A stretch of DNA of 64,000 nt from Leeuwenhoekiella aequorea (GCF_004104375.1 NZ_QOVM01000002.1:682001-746000), one strand, 5' to 3'; counted from the stretch's first letter, positions 45,216 to 55,254 are shown. Notes: generated by a model from the letters alone, not told the origin. Numbers and translations are program-made.

Positions 45216-48200
45216 CTAAATAATTTCAAAGCTACGCTTTGTCAAAAGTTTTAAAATACACTGCTTTAAATCTTCTAAGACTACTGGTTTTGATACATAA
45301 TCATCCATACCATTTGCAAGACAACGATCTCGTTCTCCTTTTATAGCTCTTGCTGTTAATGCAATTATTATTATCCGCTTGTCACTACTTTCTATTTTTC
45401 TAATAGCTTTAGTTGCTTCAAAACCGCTCATAATAGGCATTTGAATATCCATTAATATAAAATCTATGCTATTATCCTTGTAAGCGTCAACAGCTTCAGC
45501 ACCATTATCTACTTCAATCAATATTGAATTAGGTAACACTTTCTTTACTATCGTACGAGTCAAAAACTTATTTACAGGATTATCCTCGGCTATAAGTATA
45601 GTAGGTGAAATATTTGTGAGGTCTACCTCTTCAACTACTTCCAGATTAACATTTGATGAGAGTTCACTCTTTTCGAAATCATCAAAAAACTCAAATAATT
45701 GATGGCGTTGTACCGGCTTAACCATTTTACTTAAGATATCGAGCCCTGCACTTTGTTCATTTAAAACCTGATCTTCCCCAGAGCTATGTAGTAATAAGAT
45801 AGGTAGATTTTCTTTACCTATATTCAATTCATTTCTAATATGTCTTATAAGTTCGATACCATTTAAATATGGCATATGATAATCTATTATTGCCAAATCA
45901 AAATCTGTATCGTTTTCTAGAATATCGAGAGCTTCAATCCCATTTTGAACCATGCGTGATTCAATATTTCTGTCAAGAAGCATCTCATTAAGAATCACCC
46001 TATTATTTTCATTATCATCAACCACAAGTATTCGTTTTACGCTGGAGATTGTACTACCGTCTGTAGGTAAGGTGTTCTCATTAGAAAGTGCTACTGTGAA
46101 AGAAAATGTGGTGCCTACACCTAAAGTACTTTTAACGCTGAGCTTACTTCCCATAAGCTTGAGAAGTCTATTACTTATGGTAAGACCTAATCCCGTACCT
46201 CCATATTTTCTGGTTGTTGATGCATCTTCCTGGTTAAAAGCTTTAAAGATTTTTTGAAGATTTTGAGGGGCAATTCCTATACCAGTATCTCTAATAAAAA
46301 ACTCATAATTCGTTTTCTGTGTAGACTCATTAAATTCCCGCTGTTCTATTTTAAGCTCTATTTCTCCTGCCTGCGTAAACTTTACTGCATTGCTTAAGAG
46401 ATTAATAATTATTTGTCTCAATCTTAACCCGTCTGCCAGAACGTATTTATCAAGTTTGCTTGATATGTTAAGCAAAACTTCAATATCTTTCTGATGCGCT
46501 TGTTGCTTAATCATTTCTACAGAACGACCACAAAGTTCAGTAAGATTAGTGGGTTCCTCATTAATTTCAAGCTTCCCGGCTTCAATTTTTGAAAAATCCA
46601 AAATATCATTTATAAGATCAAGTAAGGTAATGGCAGATGAGTAAACAGTTTCCATATACTTACTTTGATTTTCATCTAAAGAAGTTTTCATTAATAAATC
46701 TGTAAAACCTATAACTCCATTAAGTGGCGTACGGATTTCGTGGCTCATATTTGCCAAGAATTCAGATTTAGATCTGTTTGCTGTTTCAGCTCTATTTTTT
46801 GCCTTTAAAAGTGAATTTTCCATCACTTTTAAGCTGGTTATATCTGTAGCTACTCCCAGATAACCTCTAACCTCACCCTCTTCATTTCGAATAGCTGTTA
46901 TAACGAGTTGGACCATAAACTTTGATCCATCTTTTTTAACGTACGTCCATTCATTCGACTCAAGGTGGTTCTTTTTTAACTTGAACGAAAAGGTTTCATT
47001 GGTATTTACAGATTCACCATATTTTGTCTGAAGTTTTAACCTGTATTGCTCAATCTCATCTTTCAAATGAAAGATTTCAGACTTTTGTTTTCCTATTACT
47101 TCTTCCGCTTTGTAACCCAGTAAATTTTCGGCACCTTTATTAAATTTACGAATATTTCTATCCAGATCTGTTTCGATAATTATAACTTGAGTTGTAGAAT
47201 CTAAAAGCGCCTTCAAATCAGAAAGACTATCTTCTAATGCAATTTTAGCCCTAATTTGTTCCGTCATGTCTACGACGTGACCTATAAGAGAAGAAACTTC
47301 GCCCTGATCATTTCGTAAACCCGATACTGTTAGGTAGCAGTTGACAATACTGCCGTTTTTATGAATGTATCTCTTTTCAACCTGATAGGTATCAAGCTCC
47401 TTATTAATAATACGAGTAAATAGATTTATATCATTTAACCTGTCATCTGGGTGTGTTAGTTGCTCAAGAGTTAGTTTTACAATTTCCTCTTTTGTATAAC
47501 CCAGCATTTGTGCTAGATTATTATTTACGTTGCGCCACTTACCTCTAAGATCTACAAGCGCCATCCCATTAGGAGAGTATTCAAATACACGTTTAAAGCG
47601 TGTAGCATTCTCAAGTGATTTGCGCTCTAGTCTCTTTTTATTGGTTATATCTTCTACCTGCGTAATTATAAAATGATCATCTTTAGCATCACTTTTAACT
47701 AGTGAAGATTTTAAACTACACCAGATTGATCTCCCATCGTTATGAAAACATTCTACATCTATACTATAATTACTTATACTTCCTGCTAGTAGTTCTTTAC
47801 GTTTCTCAATAGCTAAAGGTAAATATTCGGGCTTTATAACATCTTTAAATGTGTAGGTCAATACCTCGCTTTCCGGTAAATTGTCTAGTCCAAAAATCGA
47901 ACGAGCAACCGGGTTGGCCATTTCTAAATTATTCTTTTGGTTAACCAAAATGATACCTAATGAAGAATTTTCATAGATATTCTGAAATCTCAACTCTGCC
48001 TTTTTATGCGACTCTTCTTGTAACTTTCTCTCATTTATATCTTGAAAAGCTCCGTAAATGCGAATACATCTACCTTCCCACATCTCAGCTTTGCCCAGGC
48101 TTCTTACCCATTTTTCAGAACCATCTGCCAATACAATAATGAATTCATCATCATAAGAGACCCCGTTCTCAACACAATTTGTAAACCGTTTTATTAAAAG

Positions 48201-48848
48201 ATCCCTACTCCACCCTTCTTTAAAAAAGTTAATTCCTGTTTCTAAATTAGGTATATAGTCTTCAGATACGCCGTGTATAGCTTTTGTTACTTTAGTCCAA
48301 CTTATGTTATTTTTTATCAAATCAACTTCCCAACCACCTACATTTGCAAGTTCATTTGTTTCTTCATAAATCTCCTTGAGCTTTTGTAAATTCTTTAAGC
48401 GCTTTGAAAATTTAGAATTGGTACTGTCTTGATCATCTTGCTTAATAAATTTTATAAAAAGATGCTTAATTTTATTTGAATCCTCAAAGATTAAATGTTC
48501 TGGCGTGCAATTTAAAAACTCTCCATTACGCGTTAGAAATGTAAATTCACATTTCTCTACCGGTTCTGGTAGTTTTTCACCACTTGCTAAATATTCTTTT
48601 AGTTTATCAATTTTTGAACGTCCTGAAATCCCAACTGAATGTCTCCACAAATCTGCTTTATCTTCCTCATTAGGAACTTGATAATCGAGCTGTGACCAGA
48701 TAGATTCAGTTACAATAAAATCTTCCAGATTGGACAAATTTGAATAATAAAACCCAATATTTACTTCCTTAGTTATCCAAGAGAATATGGAAGAATTTTC
48801 ATGTAAGATCGAATGGAAATCGTCTTTAAAATTTTCTGGTTTAGACAT
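45216..48848 (-). CDS. Multi-PAS hybrid histidine kinase with two receivers
   Basis: A 1210-residue soluble sensor; no membrane segment is visible. About five PAS domains (roughly 16-145, 165-280, 285-408, 415-535, 545-680, several ending with the PAC-type DIT/DMTE segment), then HisKA (H in NMSHEIRTPLNG), HATPase (NLLSNAVKFTQ, GLGLTISNRLL), REC1 (VVDDNENN, IIDYHMPYLNG) and REC2 (IAEDNPVN, LMDIQMPIMSG). Both receivers keep the phospho-aspartate. It would start a phosphorelay through the downstream Hpt protein. Its signal cannot be predicted; PAS domains could bind redox or small-molecule ligands. Confidence 0.94.
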   Translation of the reverse strand: MSKPENFKDDFHSILHENSSIFSWITKEVNIGFYYSNLSNLEDFIVTESIWSQLDYQVPNEEDKADLWRHSVGISGRSKIDKLKEYLASGEKLPEPVEKCEFTFLTRNGEFLNCTPEHLIFEDSNKIKHLFIKFIKQDDQDSTNSKFSKRLKNLQKLKEIYEETNELANVGGWEVDLIKNNISWTKVTKAIHGVSEDYIPNLETGINFFKEGWSRDLLIKRFTNCVENGVSYDDEFIIVLADGSEKWVRSLGKAEMWEGRCIRIYGAFQDINERKLQEESHKKAELRFQNIYENSSLGIILVNQKNNLEMANPVARSIFGLDNLPESEVLTYTFKDVIKPEYLPLAIEKRKELLAGSISNYSIDVECFHNDGRSIWCSLKSSLVKSDAKDDHFIITQVEDITNKKRLERKSLENATRFKRVFEYSPNGMALVDLRGKWRNVNNNLAQMLGYTKEEIVKLTLEQLTHPDDRLNDINLFTRIINKELDTYQVEKRYIHKNGSIVNCYLTVSGLRNDQGEVSSLIGHVVDMTEQIRAKIALEDSLSDLKALLDSTTQVIIIETDLDRNIRKFNKGAENLLGYKAEEVIGKQKSEIFHLKDEIEQYRLKLQTKYGESVNTNETFSFKLKKNHLESNEWTYVKKDGSKFMVQLVITAIRNEEGEVRGYLGVATDITSLKVMENSLLKAKNRAETANRSKSEFLANMSHEIRTPLNGVIGFTDLLMKTSLDENQSKYMETVYSSAITLLDLINDILDFSKIEAGKLEINEEPTNLTELCGRSVEMIKQQAHQKDIEVLLNISSKLDKYVLADGLRLRQIIINLLSNAVKFTQAGEIELKIEQREFNESTQKTNYEFFIRDTGIGIAPQNLQKIFKAFNQEDASTTRKYGGTGLGLTISNRLLKLMGSKLSVKSTLGVGTTFSFTVALSNENTLPTDGSTISSVKRILVVDDNENNRVILNEMLLDRNIESRMVQNGIEALDILENDTDFDLAIIDYHMPYLNGIELIRHIRNELNIGKENLPILLLHSSGEDQVLNEQSAGLDILSKMVKPVQRHQLFEFFDDFEKSELSSNVNLEVVEEVDLTNISPTILIAEDNPVNKFLTRTIVKKVLPNSILIEVDNGAEAVDAYKDNSIDFILMDIQMPIMSGFEATKAIRKIESSDKRIIIIALTARAIKGERDRCLANGMDDYVSKPVVLEDLKQCILKLLTKRSFEII

Positions 48849-49025
48849 AGTCTAAAATATTAGGTAATAAGTTGGATTTTGATCTTAACATTCTTAAAAA
48901 TTACGATCAATACCATCAAAAGTATGACATTTATCTCAAAAAAATGCTTTTGACCGATATCTCAAACAAATGAAAGACAATTTTTGGAATTAAACGTTAA
49001 TTTTCGTGACTAATACATTAGCTGT

Positions 49026-49045
49026 AATTATTATTTATAATAATT
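49026..49045. other. AT-only inverted repeat at the end of the ABC gene
   Basis: AATTATTAT / ATAATAATT arms with a two-base loop overlap the stop codon of the gene at 49044. It may end transcription weakly, but has no GC in the stem. Confidence 0.35.
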
Positions 49046-50273
49046 ATTTTAAGCAAATTCCATAAGAACCTGATTTATTTGCGATTAACTCAAAAGTGTA
49101 ATCAAGTATAAGGTTTTTTTCTGGACGGTGAGAAACGTAGATTAATGCTGTATTAGATTGATTTACAATTCTTTTAATTAGCGCTATTACACGTTGTGCA
49201 CCAATGTCATCAAGTGAACTAGTGGGTTCATCCAAGATTAAAAGCGGAGGCTGTTTAATCATTGCCCGAGCAATAAGTATCATTCTTTTTTGAGATTCAT
49301 TGAGTGTAGAAAATTGATTATTTTTTTGAGTTAACAAGGCAAGCAACGAAAGCCATTGTTCTGCTATTTTAGACTGAAGATTGCTAGGTTTATCAATTAA
49401 ACCGACACTATCAAAGAATCCAGAAAGTATCATCTCAATTACAGTGGATGACCCATCAAAATGTTCTGTGAGATTTGTCGTGAAGAGTCCTATTTTTTGC
49501 TTTATGTCCCACACACTCTCTCCGCTCCCTTTTTGTTTATCAAACAGATATAACTTCTGACCGTATCCTTTAGTATTATCCCCACTCATCATATTAATAA
49601 GTGTTGTTTTACCAGATCCATTGGGTCCTTTTAAATACCAAGTCTCACCCTTTTTGATTTCCCAATTTATAGCTCTAAGAATAGGTTTTTCCCCATAGAA
49701 AACTGATACATTCTCGAACCTAACTAATGACTCCGGAATAATATTGAAATTTGATAAAGATTGTGGAAATTCATCGTGTAACTCATAAATTACTTTCTTC
49801 GCTCTCTCTTCGGAAGATTTAATTGTATTGATTTTATAATCCGAATCAATATTCAATTCGGTAGTTATAAATTGAAGTACATCTTCTTTGCGTCTGTAGA
49901 GTTGTAGAATAGTAGTATGATTAGATAACTTGTATAGTTGAGATCTCAGCCACTTTACGTGATGTGTATCAAGTGTATCAAAGGGATTATCTATAATCAA
50001 AAAATCGGGATTTTGATTTATTAGATATTTAAAAAGCAGCATTCTTCGCTCCCCCGTAGACTTATTCAGTAAGCTATCTTGCTCGTCTGTTATAATTTTT
50101 ATATCGTACTTGTATTCTTTTTCTAAGTAGTGCTTTAAAGTATAATCTGAAAAAAATAATCCAGACTTTCCCGTATCGGTCTTCAAAAAATCTAAAGTCA
50201 GTAATTCGTTTACAAAGTCAGGTGTAAGTTTTAAAGTTGATGAATCAAGTGAATAATGTTTACGAATACTCAT
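49044..50273 (-). CDS. ModF-like tandem ABC protein with degenerate first cassette
   Basis: A 409-residue cytoplasmic protein of two ABC halves without membrane domains. The second half (about 185-409) has Walker A GPNGSGKTTL, an altered signature LNESQKRM, Walker B LLILDEPTSSLD and the switch His in YVSHRP. The first half is eroded: no P-loop is found at its start, the signature-like STGERRML is kept, and Walker B reads FLIIDNPFDTLD with Asn in place of catalytic Glu. The arrangement is similar to ModF of molybdate systems, but no mod genes are nearby, so function is unknown. The 24-base gap to the upstream oxidoreductase suggests an operon. Confidence 0.8.
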   Translation of the reverse strand: MSIRKHYSLDSSTLKLTPDFVNELLTLDFLKTDTGKSGLFFSDYTLKHYLEKEYKYDIKIITDEQDSLLNKSTGERRMLLFKYLINQNPDFLIIDNPFDTLDTHHVKWLRSQLYKLSNHTTILQLYRRKEDVLQFITTELNIDSDYKINTIKSSEERAKKVIYELHDEFPQSLSNFNIIPESLVRFENVSVFYGEKPILRAINWEIKKGETWYLKGPNGSGKTTLINMMSGDNTKGYGQKLYLFDKQKGSGESVWDIKQKIGLFTTNLTEHFDGSSTVIEMILSGFFDSVGLIDKPSNLQSKIAEQWLSLLALLTQKNNQFSTLNESQKRMILIARAMIKQPPLLILDEPTSSLDDIGAQRVIALIKRIVNQSNTALIYVSHRPEKNLILDYTFELIANKSGSYGICLK

Positions 50274-50297
50274 AATAAAACTGAAGTCATCAAGAAA

Positions 50298-51275
50298 TTA
50301 ATCATCAATCGTTAATACTATCTTACCTATATGCGCACTACTGTCCATAAGTTGGTGAGCCTCACCGGCATTCTGTAATCTAAAGGTTTTATACACTATA
50401 GGTTTAATTCTTTGCTCTTCAATCAAAGGCCAGACATATTCTAAGAGATCTGAAGCAATTTCAGCTTTGACTTCATTGCTTTGAGGTTTAAGTAAACTTC
50501 CCGATAACTTAATTTGTTTGGACATAATCGTCCATAAATTAATTGTAGGAGACAGACTTTTCATACCATTAATATATTGTAGACGTCCGTTCTTAGCTAA
50601 TAAGTTTAGATTTTTTTGTGTGTAATCCCCACCTACCATATCAAGAATCACATCAATTTTCTCGTCTTTGAATTCCCTTTCAAAATCGGTTTCCTTATAA
50701 TTTATAACTTTTCCAAAATTGTTTTCCTTTATAAAATCTAACTTCTCCTGAGATCCCACTGTAGTAAATGTATGAATCCCTAAAGCTTGTGCAACTTGCA
50801 AACCCATCACACCAATACCGCTTGTACCACCGTGAATAAGTAAACCTTCTTCTTTTTTAATATGAGCTTGCTGAAAAATATTAAACCATACTGTAAATAG
50901 TACTTCTGGTAGGGATGCAGCTTCTACAAAATCTAGCCCTTTAGGAACAGGAAGGCAGACCCGCGCATCAATGCATAATTCTGTTGAATACCCGCCACCA
51001 GGAACCAATGCACAAATGTGATCACCCACTGTATACGCTGTAACTTCAGAACCTATTTCAGTAATTACACCGGCTACCTCTAAGCCTGGAATAGTGGCTA
51101 CTTCAGCATCACCACCATACGCATCAGGATTTTCACGTGTAAGAATATCGCTTCGGTTTACACCAGCTGCTTTTACAGCGATACGCACCTGTTCTCGACC
51201 AAGCTCCTTACTTGTAAACTCTTTAATTTCTAAAACTTCTGGCCCTCCAGCTTTGGTAATAACAACTGCTTTCAT
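50298..51275 (-). CDS. NAD(P)H-quinone oxidoreductase (Qor/PIG3-like MDR)
   Basis: A 325-residue zinc-free medium-chain reductase. MKAVVITKAGGPEVLEI, AAGVNRSDILTR, PGLEVAGVI, the Rossmann segment IHGGTSGIGVMGLQVAQALG and DMVGGDYTQKNL match the quinone oxidoreductase/PIG3 group that reduces quinones with NADPH. No zinc-binding cysteines. It is upstream of the ModF-like gene by 24 bases. A one-mismatch -7 box (TAGCTTTA) lies before the ATG at 51275. Confidence 0.88.
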   Translation of the reverse strand: MKAVVITKAGGPEVLEIKEFTSKELGREQVRIAVKAAGVNRSDILTRENPDAYGGDAEVATIPGLEVAGVITEIGSEVTAYTVGDHICALVPGGGYSTELCIDARVCLPVPKGLDFVEAASLPEVLFTVWFNIFQQAHIKKEEGLLIHGGTSGIGVMGLQVAQALGIHTFTTVGSQEKLDFIKENNFGKVINYKETDFEREFKDEKIDVILDMVGGDYTQKNLNLLAKNGRLQYINGMKSLSPTINLWTIMSKQIKLSGSLLKPQSNEVKAEIASDLLEYVWPLIEEQRIKPIVYKTFRLQNAGEAHQLMDSSAHIGKIVLTIDD

Positions 51276-51362
51276 AAAAAATATATTAAAGCTAAATTTA
51301 AATATTAGTCGTATTAAAGTAGGCGGTATGATGTGAAGAGTATGCTAAAGTTTGTAAATTAA

Positions 51363-51390
51363 AAAAGCCTTCTCTAATCGAGAAGGCTTT
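51363..51390 (-). terminator. Intrinsic terminator of lpdA paralogue 2
   Basis: Perfect 11-base stem AAAGCCTTCTC / GAGAAGGCTTT with a five-base loop, then T-run on the minus strand. Confidence 0.92.
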
Positions 51391-51412
51391 ATATCAATAT
51401 ATCAAGTATAAT

Positions 51413-52819
51413 TTAAACGTGAAGAGCACGGTCCTCGGTAGCGGCGAGCGCAGCCTCTTTAACTGCCTCTGCATAAGTAGGGTGTGCATGTGACATACGT
51501 GCAATATCCTCGGCACTGGCTCTAAATTCCATTGCGATCACCCCTTCTGCAATAAGATCTGCAACACGGGCACCTACCATATGAACGCCTAAAACCTCAT
51601 CTGTCTTTTTATCTGCAAGAATTTTTACGAACCCATCGATATCACCAGAAGCTCTTGAGCGTCCTAATGCACGCATAGGAAATTGGCCAGATTTATATTC
51701 AACACCACTTTCTTTAAGTTGTTCTTCCGTTTTACCTACAGATGCAACTTCTGGCCACGTATAAACCACGCCAGGAATTAAGTTGTAATCGATATGTGGT
51801 TTTTGACCCGCAATTGTTTCAGCTACAAAAACACCTTCTTCTTCAGCTTTATGAGCAAGCATAGCACCTTTTACAACATCGCCTATTGCATATATGTTAG
51901 CTACATTTGTTTGCAAATGATCGTTAACAGCTACTCTGCCACGCTCATCTGTATGAACACCAGCCGCATCTAGATTAAGACCATCTGTATACGCTTTACG
52001 CCCTACAGAAACTAAAACGTAGTCTCCTTTAAACTCAACTTCGTTATCTTTTTTATCAGTTGCCGTTACAACAACTTCATCATCATTACGGGTTACACCA
52101 TTTACTTTATGAGAAACAAAGAATTTAATCCCCTGTTTCTTCATCACTTTTGTTAACTCTTTACTTTGTGCAGCATCCATTGTAGGTATAATACGATCCA
52201 TATATTCTACAACACCTACTTCAGAACCTAATCGTTTATAAACTTGACCCAGTTCAAGACCTATAACACCGCCGCCTATAACGATCATATGTTTAGGTAT
52301 TTCTTTAAGTTTTAAAGCCTCGGTAGAAGTTATAACTCGCTCTTTATCTATATCGATAAATGGTAGGCTGGCTGGCTTACTACCCGTGGCAATTATAATA
52401 TTCTTTGCTTCGATAGTAATATCGTCACCGTCTGCAACAGCAATATTAATATGCGTTTTATCTTTAAAACTACCTACACCTTGATAGGTATCAATATCAT
52501 TCTTGCTCATTAAAAATTCAATCCCTTTTGTAGTTTGATCTACAACCGATGCTTTACGGGACATCATTTTCTCTAAATTAATTTTAACCTCTCCTGGTAT
52601 TTCTATACCGTGCTCCTCAAAATGTTTTATGGCATCTTCATAATGATGTGAGGAATCTAATAAGGCTTTAGATGGGATACAACCTACATTAAGGCAAGTA
52701 CCGCCCATAGTTGCATATTTCTCAATGATTGCTGTTTTAAGACCCAACTGGGCGCAGCGAATGGCAGCCACATAACCTCCGGGACCGGAACCAATAACTG
52801 CAACGTCGTATGTACTCAT
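51413..52819 (-). CDS. lpdA: Dihydrolipoyl dehydrogenase (E3), paralogue 2
   Basis: A 468-residue E3. FAD motif GSGPGGYVAA, redox disulfide C42/C47 in GGTCLNVGCIPSKALL, NAD motif GGGVIGLELGQVY, AIGDVV and the C-terminal HAHPTYAEA with the catalytic His-Glu pair. It is more like the common 2-oxoglutarate dehydrogenase/pyruvate dehydrogenase E3 of Gram-negative bacteria than paralogue 1 (GGVCLNWGC). No E1/E2 gene is next to it. It has its own terminator; the upstream secreted-protein gene is 125 bases away, so it is probably monocistronic. Confidence 0.96.
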   Translation of the reverse strand: MSTYDVAVIGSGPGGYVAAIRCAQLGLKTAIIEKYATMGGTCLNVGCIPSKALLDSSHHYEDAIKHFEEHGIEIPGEVKINLEKMMSRKASVVDQTTKGIEFLMSKNDIDTYQGVGSFKDKTHINIAVADGDDITIEAKNIIIATGSKPASLPFIDIDKERVITSTEALKLKEIPKHMIVIGGGVIGLELGQVYKRLGSEVGVVEYMDRIIPTMDAAQSKELTKVMKKQGIKFFVSHKVNGVTRNDDEVVVTATDKKDNEVEFKGDYVLVSVGRKAYTDGLNLDAAGVHTDERGRVAVNDHLQTNVANIYAIGDVVKGAMLAHKAEEEGVFVAETIAGQKPHIDYNLIPGVVYTWPEVASVGKTEEQLKESGVEYKSGQFPMRALGRSRASGDIDGFVKILADKKTDEVLGVHMVGARVADLIAEGVIAMEFRASAEDIARMSHAHPTYAEAVKEAALAATEDRALHV

Positions 52820-52944
52820 AATTTTGCTTTCTTTTTTAAGAGGGTTTAAAGGTACGATGTTGAAAAATGTTAACCGAATTATCTTTATGGATTATTTTCA
52901 GATAGTTTGTTCACACATTCTGAATATAATACTCAACAAGCAAA

Positions 52945-55254
52945 CTATTCTACAGTAAATTGACTGGCTTTCATAACACCAGAATTACCATCAGGATTTG
53001 TCCCCCATGAGAATGAAAATGATTGTCCGCCTGCATTTTCATAATACCAGAAATCAAACTTATGTTTGCCTGCTGAAAGTAAAATTGCAGGAGAGCTTGT
53101 AGATTGATTGCTACTATCTACCCAATCATTCAATATTAAAACATCATCAATATAAATTCGCGCACCGTCATCTGATGATTGAGTGAATATAAAATTACCA
53201 GAATTTTTAACTAAATAAGTCCCTGTGATTTTGACTACAAACCCGTCCTCATCAGTAGATGGATTAAATACTGACGAGTAAATCAAATCTCCATTATAAT
53301 CTCCAGATTTTGAGATTCTGGTATTGGTTTTAAGGTTAATTAAATCAGGTGAAGCTATACTCGCTATATCATAAGAATAATACTGAACACCTCTAGTTTC
53401 TGAAACAGCCGGTAACTGCCAACTCGCATTACCATTTGCATCTGAACTTAGGATCTTACCTATTCCCTGAGTACCGTCAACTATTTTCACCTTACCTGCT
53501 ACGTGTAATTTGGTGGAATTATCTGGTGTCGATGTTCCAATCCCTACATAAGCAGCTGTATTTCCTAAAACTATTGCATCGACTCCGTTTGCAATGGCTC
53601 CTCTACCAATTGCAGTTGAGCCTACTGAGTTAGTTCTTGCGTCGGCACCTAATGCAGTAGATTGATAACCATCTGAAATTGTGTTTATACCAATCGCTAT
53701 TGAATGATCTCTTCTAGCATCTGCAGATGAACCAATAGCTACTGCTGCCTGCTTTTGCCCCTTAGCTGAAGAACCTAATGCAATAGAACCACCATCAGAA
53801 GCTATTGCTGATGTACCAATTGCGACGGCACTAGTAGCAGTTGCTTTGGCTTGAAAACCTACTGCTGTTGCATTAGCAGCATTACTTGAAGCTTCTCTAC
53901 CTAATTGTAGAGAGTTGTCAACTTTAAAACTACCCACTGACATATTATTTACTCTAAAATTAAGTGGTTGTGAGTTTGTCGTACCTAAAAAATCTGTTGC
54001 TGCAATAGCGTTCCCTTGTAGTGCCCAATTAGAAGAATTAGCTCCGGGAACTTGCCAACTCGCATTACCATTAGCATCTGAAGTTAGGATCTTACCTGTT
54101 CCCTGAGTACCGTCTGTAATTTTTACTGTTCCTAAAACATCCAGCTTCGCTATTGGATCAGCTACACCAATACCTACATTCCCTGCGTTATTGATAGTCA
54201 TTGCTCCCGGATTTGCCGTTTGATTAACTGAGCCCGCACGGGTGGTGTTAAATACAATTTTTGTAGGTAAACTTCCCGCTGCAGGAGATCCGTCTATAAA
54301 CATGCGCATACCGCCTACCTCATTGATAGTATTACCATCATGTGTTTTAAAAACTACTGATCCTATTTCTTGATTAACATTTAACAGTTTCGGCGCAGCC
54401 AAGGTTCCTCCTGTATTATAAAAAATAACATTAGGAGGATTAGTACTCGCACTTGTAAACTGCATATCGTTGTCACCATCACGTTTTATCTCGATATGTT
54501 CAATAGGTTCCATTGTGCCAATACCTACGAAGCCGTTCTCCCTTATAACCATTCGATCTACAGTTGATAAAGATCCTGACGGTGTGGTCGCAAATTTAAT
54601 CTTACCAGAACTTGATGTTGACGAAGATGCACCGTCCGCTTGGAAATAAATTTCTGCGCTCGGATTAAAAGTGTAAGCCGCAGCATTTGTCATCGCTTGA
54701 CCTCGCAATCCTCCAATACGTGTATCGTTAGGTAAAAGAGCAGGAGATGCTAGCGTTCCTCGAGCTCTTAATAAATCAAGATCTAGATCATCATCCAAAC
54801 CATTTATAAATCTCAAAAACAAAACATCCCTAGAGTTTTCTGTTGTTATGTGTAAAGCTCCTAATGGATTACTAGTCCCTATCCCTACCTGCCCCATGGT
54901 GTATAAGTTATCAGTATTTAAAGTAGCTGGTTGTAAGGTTTCGGCTTTATACCACGGTTCGACCGTACTATTTAATGGTATCCATCCAGTTACTCCAGAG
55001 TCCCAGTAATGAAATCCTTTGGAGTATGGAGCAACATCAGCTATTAAATATATTAATTGTCCGTCAGTTGATCCATTAGCGTTGAGATTTGCAACTCGAG
55101 GTATTAAAATACCATCTTTTGCAGAAACTGCTCCTAAATGATTAGCTGCTCGTATATCTAAAGATGCCTCTGGCATAGTAGTACCTATTCCTACTTGAGT
55201 CCAACCAGAAATAAAACTTAAAAAGAAAGAGAAAGAAAGTATTTTTTTTATCAT
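52945..55254 (-). CDS. Secreted protein with YadA-head-like repeats and C-terminal PA14 domain
   Basis: A 769-residue exported protein. After a signal peptide (cleaved near SGWTQ) comes a fibre-like region with repeated VGIGT(T/S)xP segments, then YadA/Hep_Hag head repeats of about 14 residues (ATSAVAIGTSAIA, GSIALGSSAKG, QAAVAIGSSADAR, QSTALGADART, GSTAIGRGAIA; about 460-570), then a PA14 domain (about 620-769, with SSDDGARIYIDDV) that often binds carbohydrate. A segment of about 20 codons is duplicated. There is no trimeric-autotransporter anchor and no type IX secretion tail, so the surface attachment is unclear. An adhesin or glycan-binding fibre is inferred. Confidence 0.82.
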   Translation of the reverse strand: MIKKILSFSFFLSFISGWTQVGIGTTMPEASLDIRAANHLGAVSAKDGILIPRVANLNANGSTDGQLIYLIADVAPYSKGFHYWDSGVTGWIPLNSTVEPWYKAETLQPATLNTDNLYTMGQVGIGTSNPLGALHITTENSRDVLFLRFINGLDDDLDLDLLRARGTLASPALLPNDTRIGGLRGQAMTNAAAYTFNPSAEIYFQADGASSSTSSSGKIKFATTPSGSLSTVDRMVIRENGFVGIGTMEPIEHIEIKRDGDNDMQFTSASTNPPNVIFYNTGGTLAAPKLLNVNQEIGSVVFKTHDGNTINEVGGMRMFIDGSPAAGSLPTKIVFNTTRAGSVNQTANPGAMTINNAGNVGIGVADPIAKLDVLGTVKITDGTQGTGKILTSDANGNASWQVPGANSSNWALQGNAIAATDFLGTTNSQPLNFRVNNMSVGSFKVDNSLQLGREASSNAANATAVGFQAKATATSAVAIGTSAIASDGGSIALGSSAKGQKQAAVAIGSSADARRDHSIAIGINTISDGYQSTALGADARTNSVGSTAIGRGAIANGVDAIVLGNTAAYVGIGTSTPDNSTKLHVAGKVKIVDGTQGIGKILSSDANGNASWQLPAVSETRGVQYYSYDIASIASPDLINLKTNTRISKSGDYNGDLIYSSVFNPSTDEDGFVVKITGTYLVKNSGNFIFTQSSDDGARIYIDDVLILNDWVDSSNQSTSSPAILLSAGKHKFDFWYYENAGGQSFSFSWGTNPDGNSGVMKASQFTVE
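53417..53478 (-). repeat. 62-base direct repeat, copy A
   Basis: Nearly identical to 54053-54114 (few mismatches). It encodes the KILSSDANGNASWQLP-type linker of the fibre protein. Confidence 0.85.
54053..54114 (-). repeat. 62-base direct repeat, copy B
   Basis: Second copy of the repeat at 53417-53478, encoding KILTSDANGNASWQVP. The copies flank the YadA-head repeats, so recombination between them would delete that region in frame. Confidence 0.85.
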
